In this document: piece after piece, positions 22,770-36,142 of the stretch
How positions within the stretch are numbered: the first letter of the stretch is position 1
How the letters are laid out: each line of letters starts with the position of its first letter
Source of the DNA: Chrysemys picta bellii
Taxonomy: Eukaryota > Chordata > Testudines > Emydidae
Direction of reading: 5' to 3'
Length of the DNA: 64,000 nucleotides
NCBI RefSeq assembly: GCF_011386835.1
Contig: NC_088792.1
Location: 113,804,421-113,868,420 of the forward strand
Program-made: the position numbers and the translations under genes
The notes under the pieces: model-generated
Seen by the model: the letters and a program-made list of their open reading frames with translations, nothing else
Databases searched by the model: none
Told to the model about the DNA's origin: nothing

Positions 22770-24972
22770 GACACCCTGGAATTTCACCCAAGGCCCCATT
22801 CCATTGCTGGGGAGCCATCAAGAATACAGTTCTGTCAGCACTTTTCTTTTATCCTCTGGGACAAATGCATCCAACTCAAAAGGGGCGTTTAGAGGCCACA
22901 GATTGAGGTTGGATTGTTAGCCTACCAGGGGAAGTCCCTACAAAGGCAATGACTGAAAGTGGCAGATTGGAGAAGGAACATTGTTCACAAGAGGGTATCA
23001 AGGAATCTCTACTATTTTTCTACTGCACTTGGACACTGATTTGGGATTGACAAGAGCGAGGGGAATGACAAACTGGACCTTGGACAAGCTACAGGTAATG
23101 AAGGCAGAAAGCGGGGCTGCTGGTCATCACTCCCTTAAACACCCCTTTTTGTGTTAATTTGCAATAGTGCACTATTTAATTTGTGAGTTTAATAAAGTTT
23201 AGTTGTAGTTTAACCCCTAATCTTTACCTTTCTAACCAACATCTTCATTATATAATCAAAGTGGAAAAAAAGCTCATATAGTTTCTGAAATTTTAGTACT
23301 CAGCTGATGTAAATTGGTATACCTCCCTCAAAGTCAAAGTAGCTAAAGTAATTTTCACCAGCTCGCTATCTGGCCAATATCTATAGTTAAAATTGGGCTA
23401 AAACTCTAATTAGTGAATATTTTTTATCCCAGTTAAATTTGCTGAATTCTTAGTAGTTCACTGCTAAGACCTGATGTAGAAAGGATGAAATTCTCTAAAT
23501 ACGTCAACTTCAGAAGAACTTTTTGGTAGAATACTATGTCTCCTATTAGGCAAGAATAACAGGACAAATCAATACCCAAAACAAACAATTCACATCGGAT
23601 GCCTTAACCTAAACAGACTGAGCAGGGAGCTGATGTAGGCGCTATCCAGTAGTTAATAAAAGGTATTAAAAGAATCAGCCAATGGGAAAGGGACAGAAAA
23701 AAATTATGTACAACTAAAACTAGAGGTGCTGTTTTAAGTACATTGGAGACGAAATGGCCACGGTATAGGAAATAGATAGTGGCAATATTCTACGAGACTT
23801 CAAAGAAAAAAAGACTGCTTAAAAGTAGGATCATTTTTGAGTATGCTTTCCTCAAACTAAAATGCTCCAAAGCTAAAAAAAACAATGCCTCTGTAGCATT
23901 TAGCAACCAAGCATGTTCTACAAGCTCAACCAGAATGAAGGAGAGCTATTGCATCGTACTGGAGATTTCAGATCGCAGCGTTATAAATTAGGCTTTGACA
24001 AGGACTTCGAAACTACCTGAACTTGTGCAAGACAAACCTGACAAAGGCAAAAAAAGTGAAACATGAAATATCCCTCATTTTAAAACAAAGAAAGACCCGA
24101 CTGTGGGGGAGGAAGGGGAGAGACAGAAGGGGTTGAGGACAATTCAGCACATATCTAGTTTTGCCAACAAAACGTTCCAATTAACACATTAAATACCAAT
24201 AGGAAAAGTTTTGTGGCAATGGAGTAGGAAGGATAGAAATGGCTTCTTGTCCTGAAAGGGAAGTATATCACAGCCCATAATGCAGGATGCAAATGAGTGT
24301 ATTGTGATACATCAGCTTCTTTAAAATAGTTAGCAGCGTGCACTACTATGAGCTTTACGGCACACACGGTAGGCACTTCAAGCAGTAGGCTCTACTGACT
24401 CTAGTTTTTGGAGGTTTAACAAGGGAATATTCTGTTATCGCTGACAAAAAAGAAAGAGCGCAAATAACCTTGGCAGAAGTCTTTGAATGGGGAGGTAAAG
24501 AATTTCCAAACTATTCCCATAGAAGCAATCCAAGAAGTGTTAGGTCAAGTATCCAAACTACCTCTAAGTCCACCTCCCTCCAGAAGGAGTCCTCTCTTCC
24601 ACAGGTCTGGCCCTGCTCCAGCTCTGATATTCTATCCCCACTGCTTCTCCCCTTCCAAGCCCTGCTTTAGGCCAGCCTCTTATCCTAAGATTTATTATGC
24701 TATATGGGTTTCTACTCCATTCTCTGGTAGTCCCTGGATCTTTCTGACGACTACTAGTGCCTGGTCTTCCCTCTGAAGCTTCCAATTTGTGTGTCACACA
24801 CAAAAGTCCCACGTCTGCTAATTGCAGTTCCTGATCCTATGTGCTCTTTAATCCTGGTCACTCTGGCAGACTGCCCTCTATGGCCTAGAGAGAGATCTAG
24901 GTACTTGCCCCTCCCAGGGTGACCTGTGGCCCAATTTTTTCCCAATAATCTCGTTCGTTAAAATATGTAAAA
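22770..24972. other. intron-like sequence, one short palindromic repeat
   Basis: At 23298-23376, CAGCTGATGTAAATTGGTAT and its counterpart ATTTTCACCAGCTCG form an old palindromic repeat. AATAAAG at about 23190, after a T-rich stretch, may mark an LTR or retrocopy end. Nothing else was recognised. Confidence 0.4.
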
Positions 24973-25190
24973 CAGTGGTTTTCAAACTTTTTGTATTGGT
25001 GACCCCTTTCATACAGCAGGCCTCTGAGTATGACCACCCTTATAAATTAAAAATGGTGGGGGTAATTTAATCTAATGGGAGCTCAGGGTTGTCAGCCCCA
25101 CAGAGCTGACAGCTTGCAACCCCCAAGTAGCCACCTTGCGACCCCTTTCAGGGTCACGAGCCCCAGTTTGAAAGCCCCTGATGTAAAGGC
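24973..25190. mobile_element. hAT MITE (CAGGGG-TTTCAAAC ends)
   Basis: CAGTGGTTTTCAAAC on the left pairs with CAGGGGCTTTCAAAC in reverse on the right. The flanks ATGTAAAA (24965-24972) and ATGTAAAG (25191-25198) are an 8-bp duplication with one change. The 218-bp element is non-coding and resembles Charlie-class hAT MITEs. Confidence 0.88.
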
Positions 25191-25831
25191 TGCAATATGA
25201 TTAAACTAAATAAGTTTTGCTTTGTACAACCCTCATTCCTCATATTTCAAAGCCAAGGGTTAAGCCTGGAAAAATAAAGGTTTACTTTTTAATAGACCAT
25301 GTCCCCAACCATGTGGTTAACTGTAATCTACCTTGGGCTCTGAAGATATTGTATCATTTTCTCAGCAGCTGGCCAGTATCTCAAATTTTCAGGGCTGGCA
25401 TTCAGCCAGTTTACAAATAAAAGGTCTTCAAATGGCCATTAAGCCTCCAACTCTGTCACAACAGTAATAAAGGGGCTTTTTAAGCACCTGCTGTTTCGTG
25501 TAAATAGTGTTTAAATTTGAAGGAGAACACAGAAGCAGCAACATTCCTGAACACGCACTGAAAATGTAACTGATGATGCACGTCAACATGTCTGAGTGAG
25601 AAAAGAATCAATTATTTTAGCTTCTTTGAGAAGTTTTTTTTTTTTAAGAAGTTTTTACCGAAAATTAGAAAAAAAATAAAACCAGCAAAATTTTAGTTAA
25701 AATACTGAAAATAAGTTTTACCCTAAAAGACCAAAATTCTTTCTATAATATTTCACCTGATTTAACCCAATTTTAACAAAGGTAATACTTCCTACTACCC
25801 TCTGCCCCCCCCCCCCAAAATAAAAGGTATG

Positions 25832-25873
25832 CATTGAACAACTGATAGGAAACATTGAACAACTGATAGGAAA
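25832..25873. repeat. 21-bp direct repeat, two copies
   Basis: Two exact adjacent copies of a 21-bp unit starting CATTGAACAACTGATAGG. Probably a recent slippage duplication. Confidence 0.9.
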
Positions 25874-26581
25874 CTACTATTTCCTGTGCTAAAGAGGCTA
25901 CTGTAAAAAGTTAAGAGTTACAAATTAGGGAGAGGAACTACTCTCAGGAAGTACACCCTCAAATAACGGCCCCCCAAAATAAACTTCTTGGATCCTACTT
26001 CAAGAGTGCCAGTGCTTAGATGATGCGGTCTTTATGACTGAAGGGGTGGGGAATGGAAGAATCCCATCAGGAATCACCAGTTGAGCTTCAGGAAAGAGAA
26101 CGAAGGAAGATGCTGGGCAAAATAAGCTTTGTTGTCTGCTGCATATCAAAGCTTCCCAGCAGCATACTCCAGCAGTGCTCAGGAGTTCTTCCATCATCAG
26201 GATGGGGAAATGATGTTCACCTCTTTCTGAAAAGCAACAACAGGACTGAGCCCCTGGAACAAAGGAGTCAAGCCTCTCTTTTAACTTATCATGGCTTAGG
26301 AATGAATAACTAAATACTGGGAGCTTGAGGGCATAGGAGAAACTAGAGAAACTGTGAAGAAAGAGCTCCAAACTGGACAGCTACAAGCTAAGGCTCTATA
26401 TAGAAACATGGCACCCCTCAGACAGGCCTCAGGGTAAGTGGCTACACTGGGCTTCTCATCAGAACGCTACCTTTGACCCTGCTAGGGTGGCTTTGAGGGA
26501 AGGCAGTCTTTTACATCAACCATTAACTACTAGTAGTGAACATCAGCCATGAGTACATCAGCCACTTTTACATCAGTCATT

Positions 26582-26611
26582 AACTACTACTAGTAGTAGT
26601 AGTAGTAGTAA
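26582..26611. repeat. (AGT/ACT)n microsatellite
   Basis: ACT triplets turn into seven AGT triplets, forming a short hairpin. The flanks repeat CATCAGCCATTAAC-like phrases, so a larger imperfect tandem array covers about 26515-26640. Confidence 0.85.
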
Positions 26612-28317
26612 CCATCAGCCATTAACATCTAGCCATGGGCTAGAGTTTGTGAATTTTCAAAACTTGTGAATAAAGCAAAGAATAAAAAGTTGAAGATTGG
26701 AAAAGGCATTTTGTTTTCCTAACTCCACTGTACAATTGTTAGAAATATGTGTAATGAATTATCTTTGAATTATTCATAAAGTATGATGATCTCAGAGCAA
26801 TTACAACTTGCTGAGATGAATCAAATTACTAGAATGTAAACATAACAGCGAAACATTGTATAGAGTGCATAAAAAAGCAATAAAGGAAGGAGAATTGATT
26901 CACCCAGAAAGAAAAAAACACCACATGCTAAGTCAGTTAGAAGAAGGTGATACTGATACTAACACCGCAAACAGACTACGGACAATTTAAAAAAAGAAAG
27001 AAAGACAAGAATCAGTCAAGCATAGTTTGCAGTCAAGCGTAGTTTGCAGTCTGCTCTGTTATGGAGTGACCATCTTATGAAGAAAAGTTACTGCTTCTAC
27101 CATCTGTTCAGTTTGTTTAAAGGAATACAGCTCAGCGTTCCTAAGTGACTCTGACCAGCCATACGCATACACACACTCAAACAGGTGGACATGAGCTTTA
27201 CAAAATGCGTATTGATTTTGTGGCACACTATTTTACGACTCAAAATCAGAGGGCATTGAAAAGGAATGCAATGCTAGATTAAATACTCATAACTTTATCT
27301 AAATCACATGAAGGGCAAAGAAATACTTTAGCACTGGGTGCTCTATAAATAAAATATTCTTACTAGTAACTCCACTATTAATATTAATATGGGTGCTTCA
27401 ACATTTTGGACTGTGCTTGAGTCCCAAGTTTCTGTTTACTGCCTCCACCACTTACACATGGCAGTAGCAGCTCATACCTCTTTGCAAATGGAGACAAGCA
27501 GGAACACTTCTGAAAATCTCTAGTTACAGACTTAGAATTGAACTGTAGACTACAAATAGCACACAAATGGGAGAGCAGTGGGGACCCATTATATGTGAGA
27601 ATTCTACCTGTCACTTTAGAAACTGATGAGGTGACCTCACCTTATTCCCACGCTTGAAGAATTTTGCTCTAGTTCCTTATGAAGTGTTCTTGCCCCAGAA
27701 CATCAGCTCCCTTGGCTGAAATACTTGGAATACTCCATGCATGTTGGAATCTCCAGCACACAACTGCAGCACCATAACATAACTAGGAACCAACTGACAC
27801 AGGAAACAATCCAAGCAGGGATTTATTAACCCAGATTAGCACAGATAAAGATGTAATTTACTGTTCTCTGACTAGTGTCCATTCATTAAAAAAAATAGAA
27901 TTTGATAAAGTAAGGCAAAACACAGGATGTGTTTCTGGTGAAGCAGCAGTTACCCGTAATTTTATCTTCTGCCAAGAGGAAAAGAAAATAAAAATTTTAC
28001 TTTTCTCTGGTGTGGGTGCGTGCACACCTGCTGCTCCATCAGTCCAGATACTGATGGAATGTTTCAAGTACTAGAAACTTGTACGAGCAAAGGGAAAGGA
28101 AATTTAAATGTTGACTTTTTTCAAGTGTATTTGAGAAGTAACATTCAACAACCACATAAACAAATTGCGCTAAAATTGAAAGACCAGGGTAAAATATCAA
28201 AGCTCCTGCTTGAAGAGAAGCCCTGAGAGAGTTCACAAAGAATCTCTACCTTCCCACATGGAGGTACAACACTAGGGTTCCATGAGGCATGTATGCCTTC
28301 ATGCATGTCAGCAGTAG

Positions 28318-28584
28318 GGTTGCCAGGCATCCGGTTTTCGACTGGCCGTTAAAAGTTCGGTCAGCGGCGCAGCAGGGGCCCTGGGCTAAGGCAGGCTCCC
28401 TGCCTGCCCTAGCTCCAGGCAGCTCCCAAAAGCAGCTGCCAGGTCCCTGCAGCCCCTAGATGCATGGGCAGCCAGGGAGGCTCAGCACACTTCCCCCGCT
28501 CCGAGGGCCGTCTCCGCAGCTCCCATTGGATGGGAACCACGACCAATGGGAGCTGCTGGGGCAGCACACAGAGCCTCCCTGGCT
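28318..28584 (+). mobile_element. GC-rich hAT-like fragment
   Basis: It starts with TAGGGTTGCCAGGCATCCGG, a terminus of the AGGGTTGCC class related to those at 755 and 42707. It contains an inverted pair around CAGCTCCCATTGG / CCAATGGGAGCTG. The right end is lost where it meets the next repeat, so no target duplication can be shown. Confidence 0.5.
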
Positions 28585-28863
28585 GCTCAGAGTTTTGAAC
28601 ACCTCGGGAATGGAGGCTGTTCATAACTCTGAAATGTTCATAACTCTGAACAAAATGTTATGGCTGAACATTGACTTAATACAGCTTTGAAACTTCACTA
28701 TGCAGAAGAAAAATGCTACTTTCCCTTTTTAAGTAGTTTACATTTAACACAGCACTGTGCTTTTTTTGTCTCTGTTGTTACTTGATTGTGTATTTTCAGG
28801 TCCAAATGAGGTGTGTGGTTGAGTAGTCAGTTCGTAACTCTGGGGTTCGAGGTCCTACTGTAC
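28585..28863 (+). mobile_element. Tigger-like non-autonomous element, 5'-truncated
   Basis: GAACACCTCGGGAATGGAGG, two CATAACTCTGAA phrases, and an end reading GTTCGTAACTCTGGGGTTCG then CCTACTGTA match a family whose complete copies start TACAGTAGAACC and end in the inverse. The left terminus is missing here. There is no transposase. Confidence 0.6.
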
Positions 28864-28878
28864 AGGTCTGAATTCAAT

Positions 28879-29003
28879 TCTCATGTGGACACTTCTATTC
28901 CGATATACGAGTGTGTGTTTTTTCAGTTTAGCTTGTGTTATTTTGGAATGTTTTTAAGCTAAACCAAAAAAAGAATAACCAAAATAAGAGTATCCACATG
29001 GGG
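28879..29003. mobile_element. possible small inverted-repeat MITE
   Basis: TTCTCATGTGGACACTT on the left is mirrored by GAGTATCCACATGGGG on the right. An inner pair, AGTTTAGCTT / AAGCTAAACC, forms the stem. No clear target duplication. Confidence 0.4.
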
Positions 29004-29537
29004 AATTACACTGAATAAACTACAGTGGTGTAACTATACCAGGATAACTGCTAAAACTTTCTTGTTTAAACAAACTCTAAATCCATTAAAGGAATATTTT
29101 GGTCTATCTTTGTATATATGAATAGGGTCAAAGTACCCCGCCCCCCGTTCCCATCATAACAGATTAGAAAGTATCTATGCTCAGGTAACTTAATTTACCT
29201 AGTACAGCCTGCTCACAGTAGCACCTCTCCATTCCAGGCTGGCACCCCACAGTGACCAAAACTATGGCTTGTGTACCCTTCTTTATGTGAAAATGCCAGA
29301 AATGCAAAATATAGATTTTTAAAAGTGTATATTAAAACTTATATAGCATTTTATCGCTAAAAGCACTACAAGTATTACCTAACAAGCACATGCCTATGCT
29401 AGCATTAGTAAACATCAAGAGTAACTCTTATTACATTTCATTAAAAAAAAATGGTTTTATTACTATCCCCACACTCATGTATAGAACAAGATCTTTTAAG
29501 CTGCTGAGCACCTTAAACTAAGGATCACCTTCTCTTG
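29004..29537. other. no recognisable feature
   Basis: Non-coding intron-like sequence without element ends or ORFs of interest. Confidence 0.4.
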
Positions 29538-29659
29538 CTGACGAAGTGGATATACACCCACGAAAGCTTATGCTCCAATACGTCTGTTAGTCTATAAGGT
29601 GCCAAAGGACTCTGTCGCTTTTTACAGATCCAGACTAACACGGCTACCCCTCTGATACT
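29538..29659 (+). repeat. retroposon 3' end, CACGAAAGCTTATGC family
   Basis: CTGACGAAGTGGATATACAC, CCACGAAAGCTTATGCTCC, then CAGACTAACACGGCTACCC and CTCTGATACTT are the conserved 3' end of a retroposon family that also supplies the copies at 47972 and 48520-49318. This copy is 5'-truncated and non-coding. Confidence 0.75.
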
Positions 29660-30055
29660 TCTCAAGATGAGAGCATCAAAAAGAAAGGACAAACAGATAT
29701 GTGAGGAAGTTTAGGAACCAGTGAGCACGTATTGAGTTTATAGCATTACCTGTACATAGAATCTCAAATATGCACTAATGCCTAGGTGAGTATGGCAGAT
29801 CCTAGCTCCAAAAATCCATCTCACAAGGCAGACAATTCTAACAGGGAAAGAAGAGGCCTGTTGATTTATTCTCAGCTAGCCAACAAACTTAAACCAGAGT
29901 GTCAGCTCCTAGCTGTTTAGACATGAAAAAACACAATTCGAAGTAGTAAAATAAGCTGTACATACATTCCTGATGGACCCTTTGCGAGCATGCAGAGCTG
30001 ATCTGCCCAGAGCATCAACAGCAGCAGCCAGCACAACTACCGTACTACCTGCCTT

Positions 30056-30242
30056 AGAATCATAGAATATCAGGGTTGGAAGGGACCTCAGGAGATCATC
30101 TAATCCAACCCCCTGCTCAAAGCAGGACCAATCCCCAGACAGATTTTTGCCCCAGATCCCTCAATGGCCCTCTCAAGGACTGAACTCACAACCCTGGGTT
30201 TAACAGGCCAATGCTCAAACCACTGAGCTCTCCCTCCCCCCC
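30056..30242 (-). mobile_element. CR1 3' end, short copy
   Basis: The plus strand shows AGAATCATAGAATATCAGGG, GGTTGGAAGGGACCTCAGG and CCAACCCCCTGCTCAAAGC, the antisense CR1 3' terminus, ending at a C-run. Only the 3' UTR is present. Confidence 0.92.
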
Positions 30243-30244
30243 CC

Positions 30245-31144
30245 CCCTTTTCTTTTTCTGGGGGAGAATAACATCCTGCTAACTGGGTTCAGTCTTGTCT
30301 CCTTGTGTACAAACGCAGATCCCTTTCAGCCAAAGCTTTCCCTTTCAGATTGTATCCTGTATCAATTTGCAAGGAAAACCTAGATCAATGGGTCCTGAAA
30401 GGTTCATACCTCCATCAGATAAACCCACTGTAAATTACTGAATTTTATGAATCAGCAGACACAAGAAAACCAAAAATAATGTAACACACAAAATATATTT
30501 TATTCACTTATTTTGCTGAAAAGTAGGGAGACATCAGTATTTTTATGCAGACTATACAGTGCGCAGATTAGCGTATTAGCTAAGTGTGGATAAGGGAAGT
30601 TTACTCCTCATCTAACTTTGTTTACTAGAAATGATGAAGGTTACCATACTAAAAACCATGTGACTAATATGAAGGTCTGTAGACATCTTTAAGAGTATTG
30701 AAGGAAGGATAGGAGACAATACCTGAAATTCTTAGGGAAGCCCTCTCAAATGAAATTATTGATCAATAAGGAGAAACCAATGAAAGGTATTCTAAAAGAA
30801 TTAAATAAAAGTCAAGTTTCTGCCTTTTAACTTCCTCACTATTCATTAGAATGACATAGGAAGCAAGGCAGACTTGGTGCCAAATTCAAGAAATAATTAA
30901 GGTCTATGTCAAACTTAACATACGGATTTGAAGATGTGATCCATCCTAAAGCTAACTAACATGAAACTAACCATAATGATACTCCTGAAAGCACTAGTGA
31001 TGCATCTTATGAAAACAGGTGAGGGACTTAGGAGTGATAAAAATAAACTTTTGCAAAATGAAACAAAGGACTTTTATCGGTTCTGTTACATATTTACATA
31101 TATGTTAAAATATTTAAGAATTTCTATACTGACACATGGAGTCT
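30245..31144. other. no recognisable feature
   Basis: Non-coding sequence; the last part may be very diverged CR1 leading into the next feature. Confidence 0.4.
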
Positions 31145-31330
31145 ACTGAGTTACAGTCAAGATGAGTTTCTGAAACACAGATCATTCCAAATAACCCAAT
31201 TTTTTTTTCAGTTCTGTGACAGATTGAACATAAGGAAAACGTGGAGAATGTAACTGATTTTAGCAAGGCCTTTGACTCAGTACTGCACATAGCTCAAAGT
31301 GTGCAGAAATATTTTGATCAGAATCTGTAA
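31145..31330 (+). pseudogene. CR1 reverse transcriptase fragment
   Basis: The phrase AGATGAGTTTCTGAAACACA followed by a plus-strand stretch coding DFSKAFDSVLH matches the RT region of CR1-type LINEs (D-F-S-K-A-F-D motif, first catalytic aspartate block). It is surrounded by stops and frameshifts and ends abruptly. Confidence 0.75.
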
Positions 31331-31334
31331 GAAG

Positions 31335-33361
31335 ATATTTTAGAAGAAAAATAAAAACAGAGAGGGGATACTACAGAACAAAACATATGGCAGACTGTTC
31401 CCCCATTAGGTAAATTAGATGAACACCAGGTGATATTTTTGATAATCTTGCTCCAATGCAATGATTTATAGAAATTAAATTGTTAATTTAAAATGTTGAT
31501 TGCCTTGCTTGCATCTACTCCTTTAAATGGATTCTCTATCAAATACCACAGACTGTGGAACTTTCTTTTATTCACATTGTTATTCACTCCAAGATTACTA
31601 AACAGATTAGAGATAAAAGTGTGTTTTTCAGCTTGTTTACTTTGTCCATTTGGAAACACTGTGGAAAATTGAACTTCACTATATTTCCCCTGTAAAGTCA
31701 GTTTCTCTCATTGTTCGAGAAAGAGTCATACAGCAACAGGTCAGGGAGAAACTTTTGTAAAGCTACAGTAATTAGCATGAGGCTAAAGAGAAAATATATA
31801 ACCTGAAACAATTTTTAACTATTTTTAAACTGGCTAGATTTCAAGCTGATATCTGTTCAAATAAAGCATCATTGGGCATTCATCTTGACATAGGAAGGAT
31901 CCTGAGGAAGATAGCAAAGATCAGTAATCAGGTAAATCTAGTGCCTCTTGACTGGCCTAAGAGGCTATGGACAGTGGAGCTACTGGATCATGGCATGGAC
32001 TGACAACTCACTCTTCTAGTCAAGCAAGGCTTGTTCTATGGGGACTGATGGACAGAAAAATCCCCATCACTCTTCTCTCTCTGTACAATTATATGAAAAC
32101 ATGCTACATGCATTGAAAAAGTCCATCTCCAAAACTGATTAACAAGATGAGGCTCCTTCAGAACCTGGTACTACATTCATTAAGAAGGCTACAGTCCCCT
32201 AATAATGGCATTTTTACACTCCCCCCCCCCCCCCACTATGGACTGGATACAAGCTGCATCCTCAGTTCACTGGGAATCAAAGGCTGCAACCCCATAGGGA
32301 TTAAAAGCGACAAAGAACTCTGCCTATAACTGCCAAATCAAAACCCGCCAAGGGACAATTTTTCCTGTAATAATTTCAGTTATTATCATGAAAGTGAACA
32401 TAAAAACACTGTCAGTTCCCTAAAATCGCTAGTACTTCAACTAAATATTGAATTAAATGTAAAACAACAGTCTTAAGGCAACAATGAAATGCTTTTGAAA
32501 GTGCTCGGAAAAGTGATGAAGCATGGCATTATAGAATCAGCTGTTTATTGTCTTTCAATTTCTATTTCAAAATATGTTAGAAATAAAGAGAGGTGTCTAC
32601 CGGTCAGCCTTACAGACTCAACCTGAGATCTGAGACTAAAGCTAGGTTCTTTTCTTTATGGGCATCATTGCCAGAAATAAAGCTGAATTCAGTCCTCAGT
32701 TAAACTTATGGAACTCCCTGTTGTTAAATGATGCCCTTCAGTGAAGTTGCACAGATGTAATTGATGGGTCTTGTAATTGAAATTTAGTAAACCATTCTAC
32801 TGATGATCTGGAAGAAGGAACAAGACTCAGCACACTCTCTTAGCTGTGTTGATTCAAAGCATCAACTAAAAATATTTTTACCCCCTTTTTTCTTATTTAA
32901 TAAGTAGATATGACTTTGGATAAAAAGGGGACAAAAGCTGTAAAGAATTTTTATATGTCCAATATTTTTAGAATATTGGAAATATTGGAAAAAACAAGGC
33001 ATTAATGTCAGGATAGATATTTTAAAGTTAAATGCTCAATCACTGACACACTCTTTCTTCATTTATGCATACTATAGATTTTGAACCGTGGCCTCTTGTT
33101 ATATATATTAATTCAACAATCAGTAAAACTACAGATTTATTCTACTATATCGAGCTATAATTTCTTACATATGGTACACAAATATACCCACCATGCTGTA
33201 CAAATGTATAATACACACACAAAATCAGATCCTCATTTGATGTAAATTATATTATCATTATAGAATTATATTAAGAATTTGGCTCACTGCAGCTTAAGTG
33301 ATGACAATGTTGCTCCTGTTTAAAATATGAAATACAGTAGAATTTTTGCAAAATGTCTTCA
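31335..33361. other. no recognisable feature
   Basis: AT-rich, non-coding, with a C-run at 32219-32234. No exon or element could be supported. Confidence 0.45.
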
Positions 33362-33461
33362 GGCCTGATTCTCATCTCACTTATACCAGGAAATCAGGAG
33401 TGATTCCACTGTCAGAACTACACTGGTGTAAACCATGGCAGGGGAGGGAAGAATCTGGCTC
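33362..33461. repeat. palindromic short interspersed repeat
   Basis: GGCCTGATTCTCATCTCACT and CACTGGTGTAAACC with GAATCTGGCTCC are the two halves of an old palindromic repeat with TTATACCAGG / CACTGGTGTAA arms, related to those at 7010 and 23298. Confidence 0.55.
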
Positions 33462-33464
33462 CTG

Positions 33465-34827
33465 GTGTTTGCGTATATGTCTGAAAATACGGTAAGTGTT
33501 ACACAGTTTTAAAACAGTTTGAAAAAAATGCTGTCCTCTTCTCAAAAAGCACAGAGAAGTATACTAAAACTTCACAAAGTGCATTTACAAAATAAATATG
33601 TATGTTATGTATAAAATGGGGAAAGGCTGAAGTCTGGGAAGTTTTAGAGAACTCAGTGATCTCTCATATGATCCTAAAAATTCTAGGTCATTAATTAGGC
33701 TGGCATTGTTGAGGTAATTTTGTAGTTTCCATATTTAACCTGGGTCTCATATACCTAATCTCAAAGGATTATGAATTTATGATTAAGGAAATTAAGTGTT
33801 CCACTGCGTTGCAAAGATTATGTTGATGAAAGCTAGCTCCTCACAAAGTTGTCCATTTCAAGATAAATGTATTGTTAAATTTAAATCTCCGCTAGATTAT
33901 GTGTGCAGAGAGATAGACAGTGCATGTGTGTTTTGGCTTTTTAGGTGCAATAAGATACCATTTTAGAATTGCTAAATTCACAAACTAACTAAGTTAATGA
34001 AAGGTAATATTGAAAAGTTTCAAATTGACTAGTTTAGCAGTATTTGCAAAGTATGTGTAAAACTATATACAAAATGAATCATTTGCATTATATTGCATTG
34101 TGTGACAATCATAAAAAAATAAAGTATGTTTAAGCCACATGCAAGAGAGAAGATGGATGAGTTATGATGAACTGTCAGTCTATTTCCTGAATTTTGAGGG
34201 TTTTTTGTTTTGTTTTTTGTTCTTTTTATTAATCTTTCACTTCACATTGAGGCAATTTTGCTTAGGATAGAACATTAAGAAATGAAGCTTTCCCGTAGGC
34301 CACACAACTTTTATAACCTATCACCACCATAGCTTCCACTGTATTCTATGAGTTCATTATGTAATTTTAAACATTTAAAATAGGAGAGGATTAAATTACA
34401 CAGAAATAATTATTTGTTCAGACTTACCAGTAAATATATACCAAAGAATTGTCAAAAATTATTTCCAAAAACTACATGCTGTATTTGATGAGCTACGCAT
34501 TTTACTCCAAAATGCATACATCCAACAACGTGGGGTGGGGGCCGGGGAAGCAAAGTAAGCCTCTTTAAACAAATGTTATTGCAGTATATATTTCCAGTTC
34601 TCCAGAGACGAAAGGGAACAAAATAAGCTTCTGAAAAATCATGAGCCAGATCAATGGCTGAGCCAGTTTGCTCTGCCTACAAGTTTTCAAGTGTCCACTG
34701 GTAGATCCCTCAATCTCAGAGTACACTGAAGAGGTGCCAGCTGGCATTTTAAGGCCTTGAAGTGATTTGTAAGATATGCAACTTGGCAAGATCTTACAGC
34801 TTGTTTAGAAAGGGGGAGGACGGGTAG
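33465..34827. other. no recognisable feature
   Basis: AT-rich intron-like sequence, no ORF or element ends supported. Confidence 0.45.
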
Positions 34828-35081
34828 TTGACTGGCATAGCTATAGCAGAATAATTATTTTGCTATAACTATGCCAGTATAACTCCCCTACGTGGCAGTG
34901 TGAAACCACTATTCCAGAAGAAAAGCAACTGACTACTCTGCTTTGGAAATTGGACAAACGTTGGAAGCAGAGTAATCATTCAAGATTAAAGTCAATTTTA
35001 TTCCAGAATAGAGTATCCATATTGGGGCATTAAACCAGCACAGCTATAACGGAATTATTCCACTGTGGCTATACCAGTCAA
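34828..35081. mobile_element. inverted-repeat MITE, about 30-bp TIRs
   Basis: TTGACTGGCATAGCTATAGC on the left is mirrored by GTGGCTATACCAGTCAA on the right, with about 30 bp of imperfect inverted similarity enclosing 254 bp. No convincing target duplication was found, so the superfamily is open. Confidence 0.6.
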
Positions 35082-35755
35082 TCAATTTTCCTCAAGCAGA
35101 CAAACTCTCATGCTTGATTAAATGTGCGTGTCTTTTCAGCTGCATGATTAGAGTTTAATTTCCACAGCCCAGGTGTAACATACTGACGGAGAGGGTATGG
35201 AGGGGTATTAAAGAAAATGCCCGAATAAAGATGTGAATAAACTCACCCATGACCCGCACTCTTGCAACTCATCAACACTAATGAGTAATGTTTATGCCAT
35301 ACTTATAAGAGACTAGGAATACTACAAACAGGTGAAGATTCCTCCTCTCCCACCCGCATTGGTTTATAAATAATATAGTATATATGCTGAAATCTAAGTG
35401 TCATATGTAAAACTTGGGACTGCCTTATTTATAAAGAAAGAACTGGTTGGTATACACCTAATATGTAATGAAAAGAAAAGACAATAGCACACCGTACTTT
35501 AAGAATAAACTGCAAATGGTTTTTATTGTTACGATTAGCTGTTGCTAATAGCAATAGATGAATCATAGCTGCACAGACTCAGAATTCACACAGTATCTTT
35601 TTACAGTGCCTTGACAACGAGTTATTTAAATAAATATTCTCAGACTGGATAAGTAGTTTACTTTTAGCAGATGTAATCAAATAATCTTACCTGTGCAAAT
35701 ATTTAACATCATGTGTGAAACAAAGATGAAAATACTCATCTGTTGTCCAGAGAAG
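35082..35755. other. no recognisable feature
   Basis: Non-coding sequence before the hAT element. Confidence 0.4.
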
Positions 35756-36142
35756 GTAATTCATAGGGCTATTGATAAATTGCAGTTAACGCACGCAATT
35801 AAAGCAATTAATCACAGTTTTACTCGCACTGTTACTAGAATACCAATTGAAATTTATTAAATATTTTTGGATGTTTTTCTACTTTTTCAAATATATTGAT
35901 TTCAATTGCAACACAGAATACAAAGTGTGCAGTGCTCACTTTATATTATTTTTATTACAAATATTTGCATTGTAAAAATGATAAACAAAACAAATAGTAT
36001 TTTTCAATTCATCTCAGACAAGTACTGTAGTGCAAACTCTGTAAATTGTGCTTTCAAGATAAATGTAGATTATTTTTTGTTACATAATTGCACTCAAAAA
36101 CAAAGCAGTGTAAAACTTTAGCGCCTACAAGTCCACTCAGTA

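Larger units (their letters stand above)
25191..28315. other. intron-like sequence with small tandem repeats
   Basis: No gene is evident. The minus-strand ORF at 26000-26371 has neither a recognised domain nor splice context. A 16-17-bp direct pair lies at 27014-27049 (AGTCAAGC(A/G)TAGTTTGC). The other simple repeats are listed separately. Confidence 0.45.

Noticed and set aside
26000..26371. 123-codon minus-strand ORF as a host exon
   Set aside because: No splice-site context, no recognisable domain and low-complexity composition; it is likely chance.
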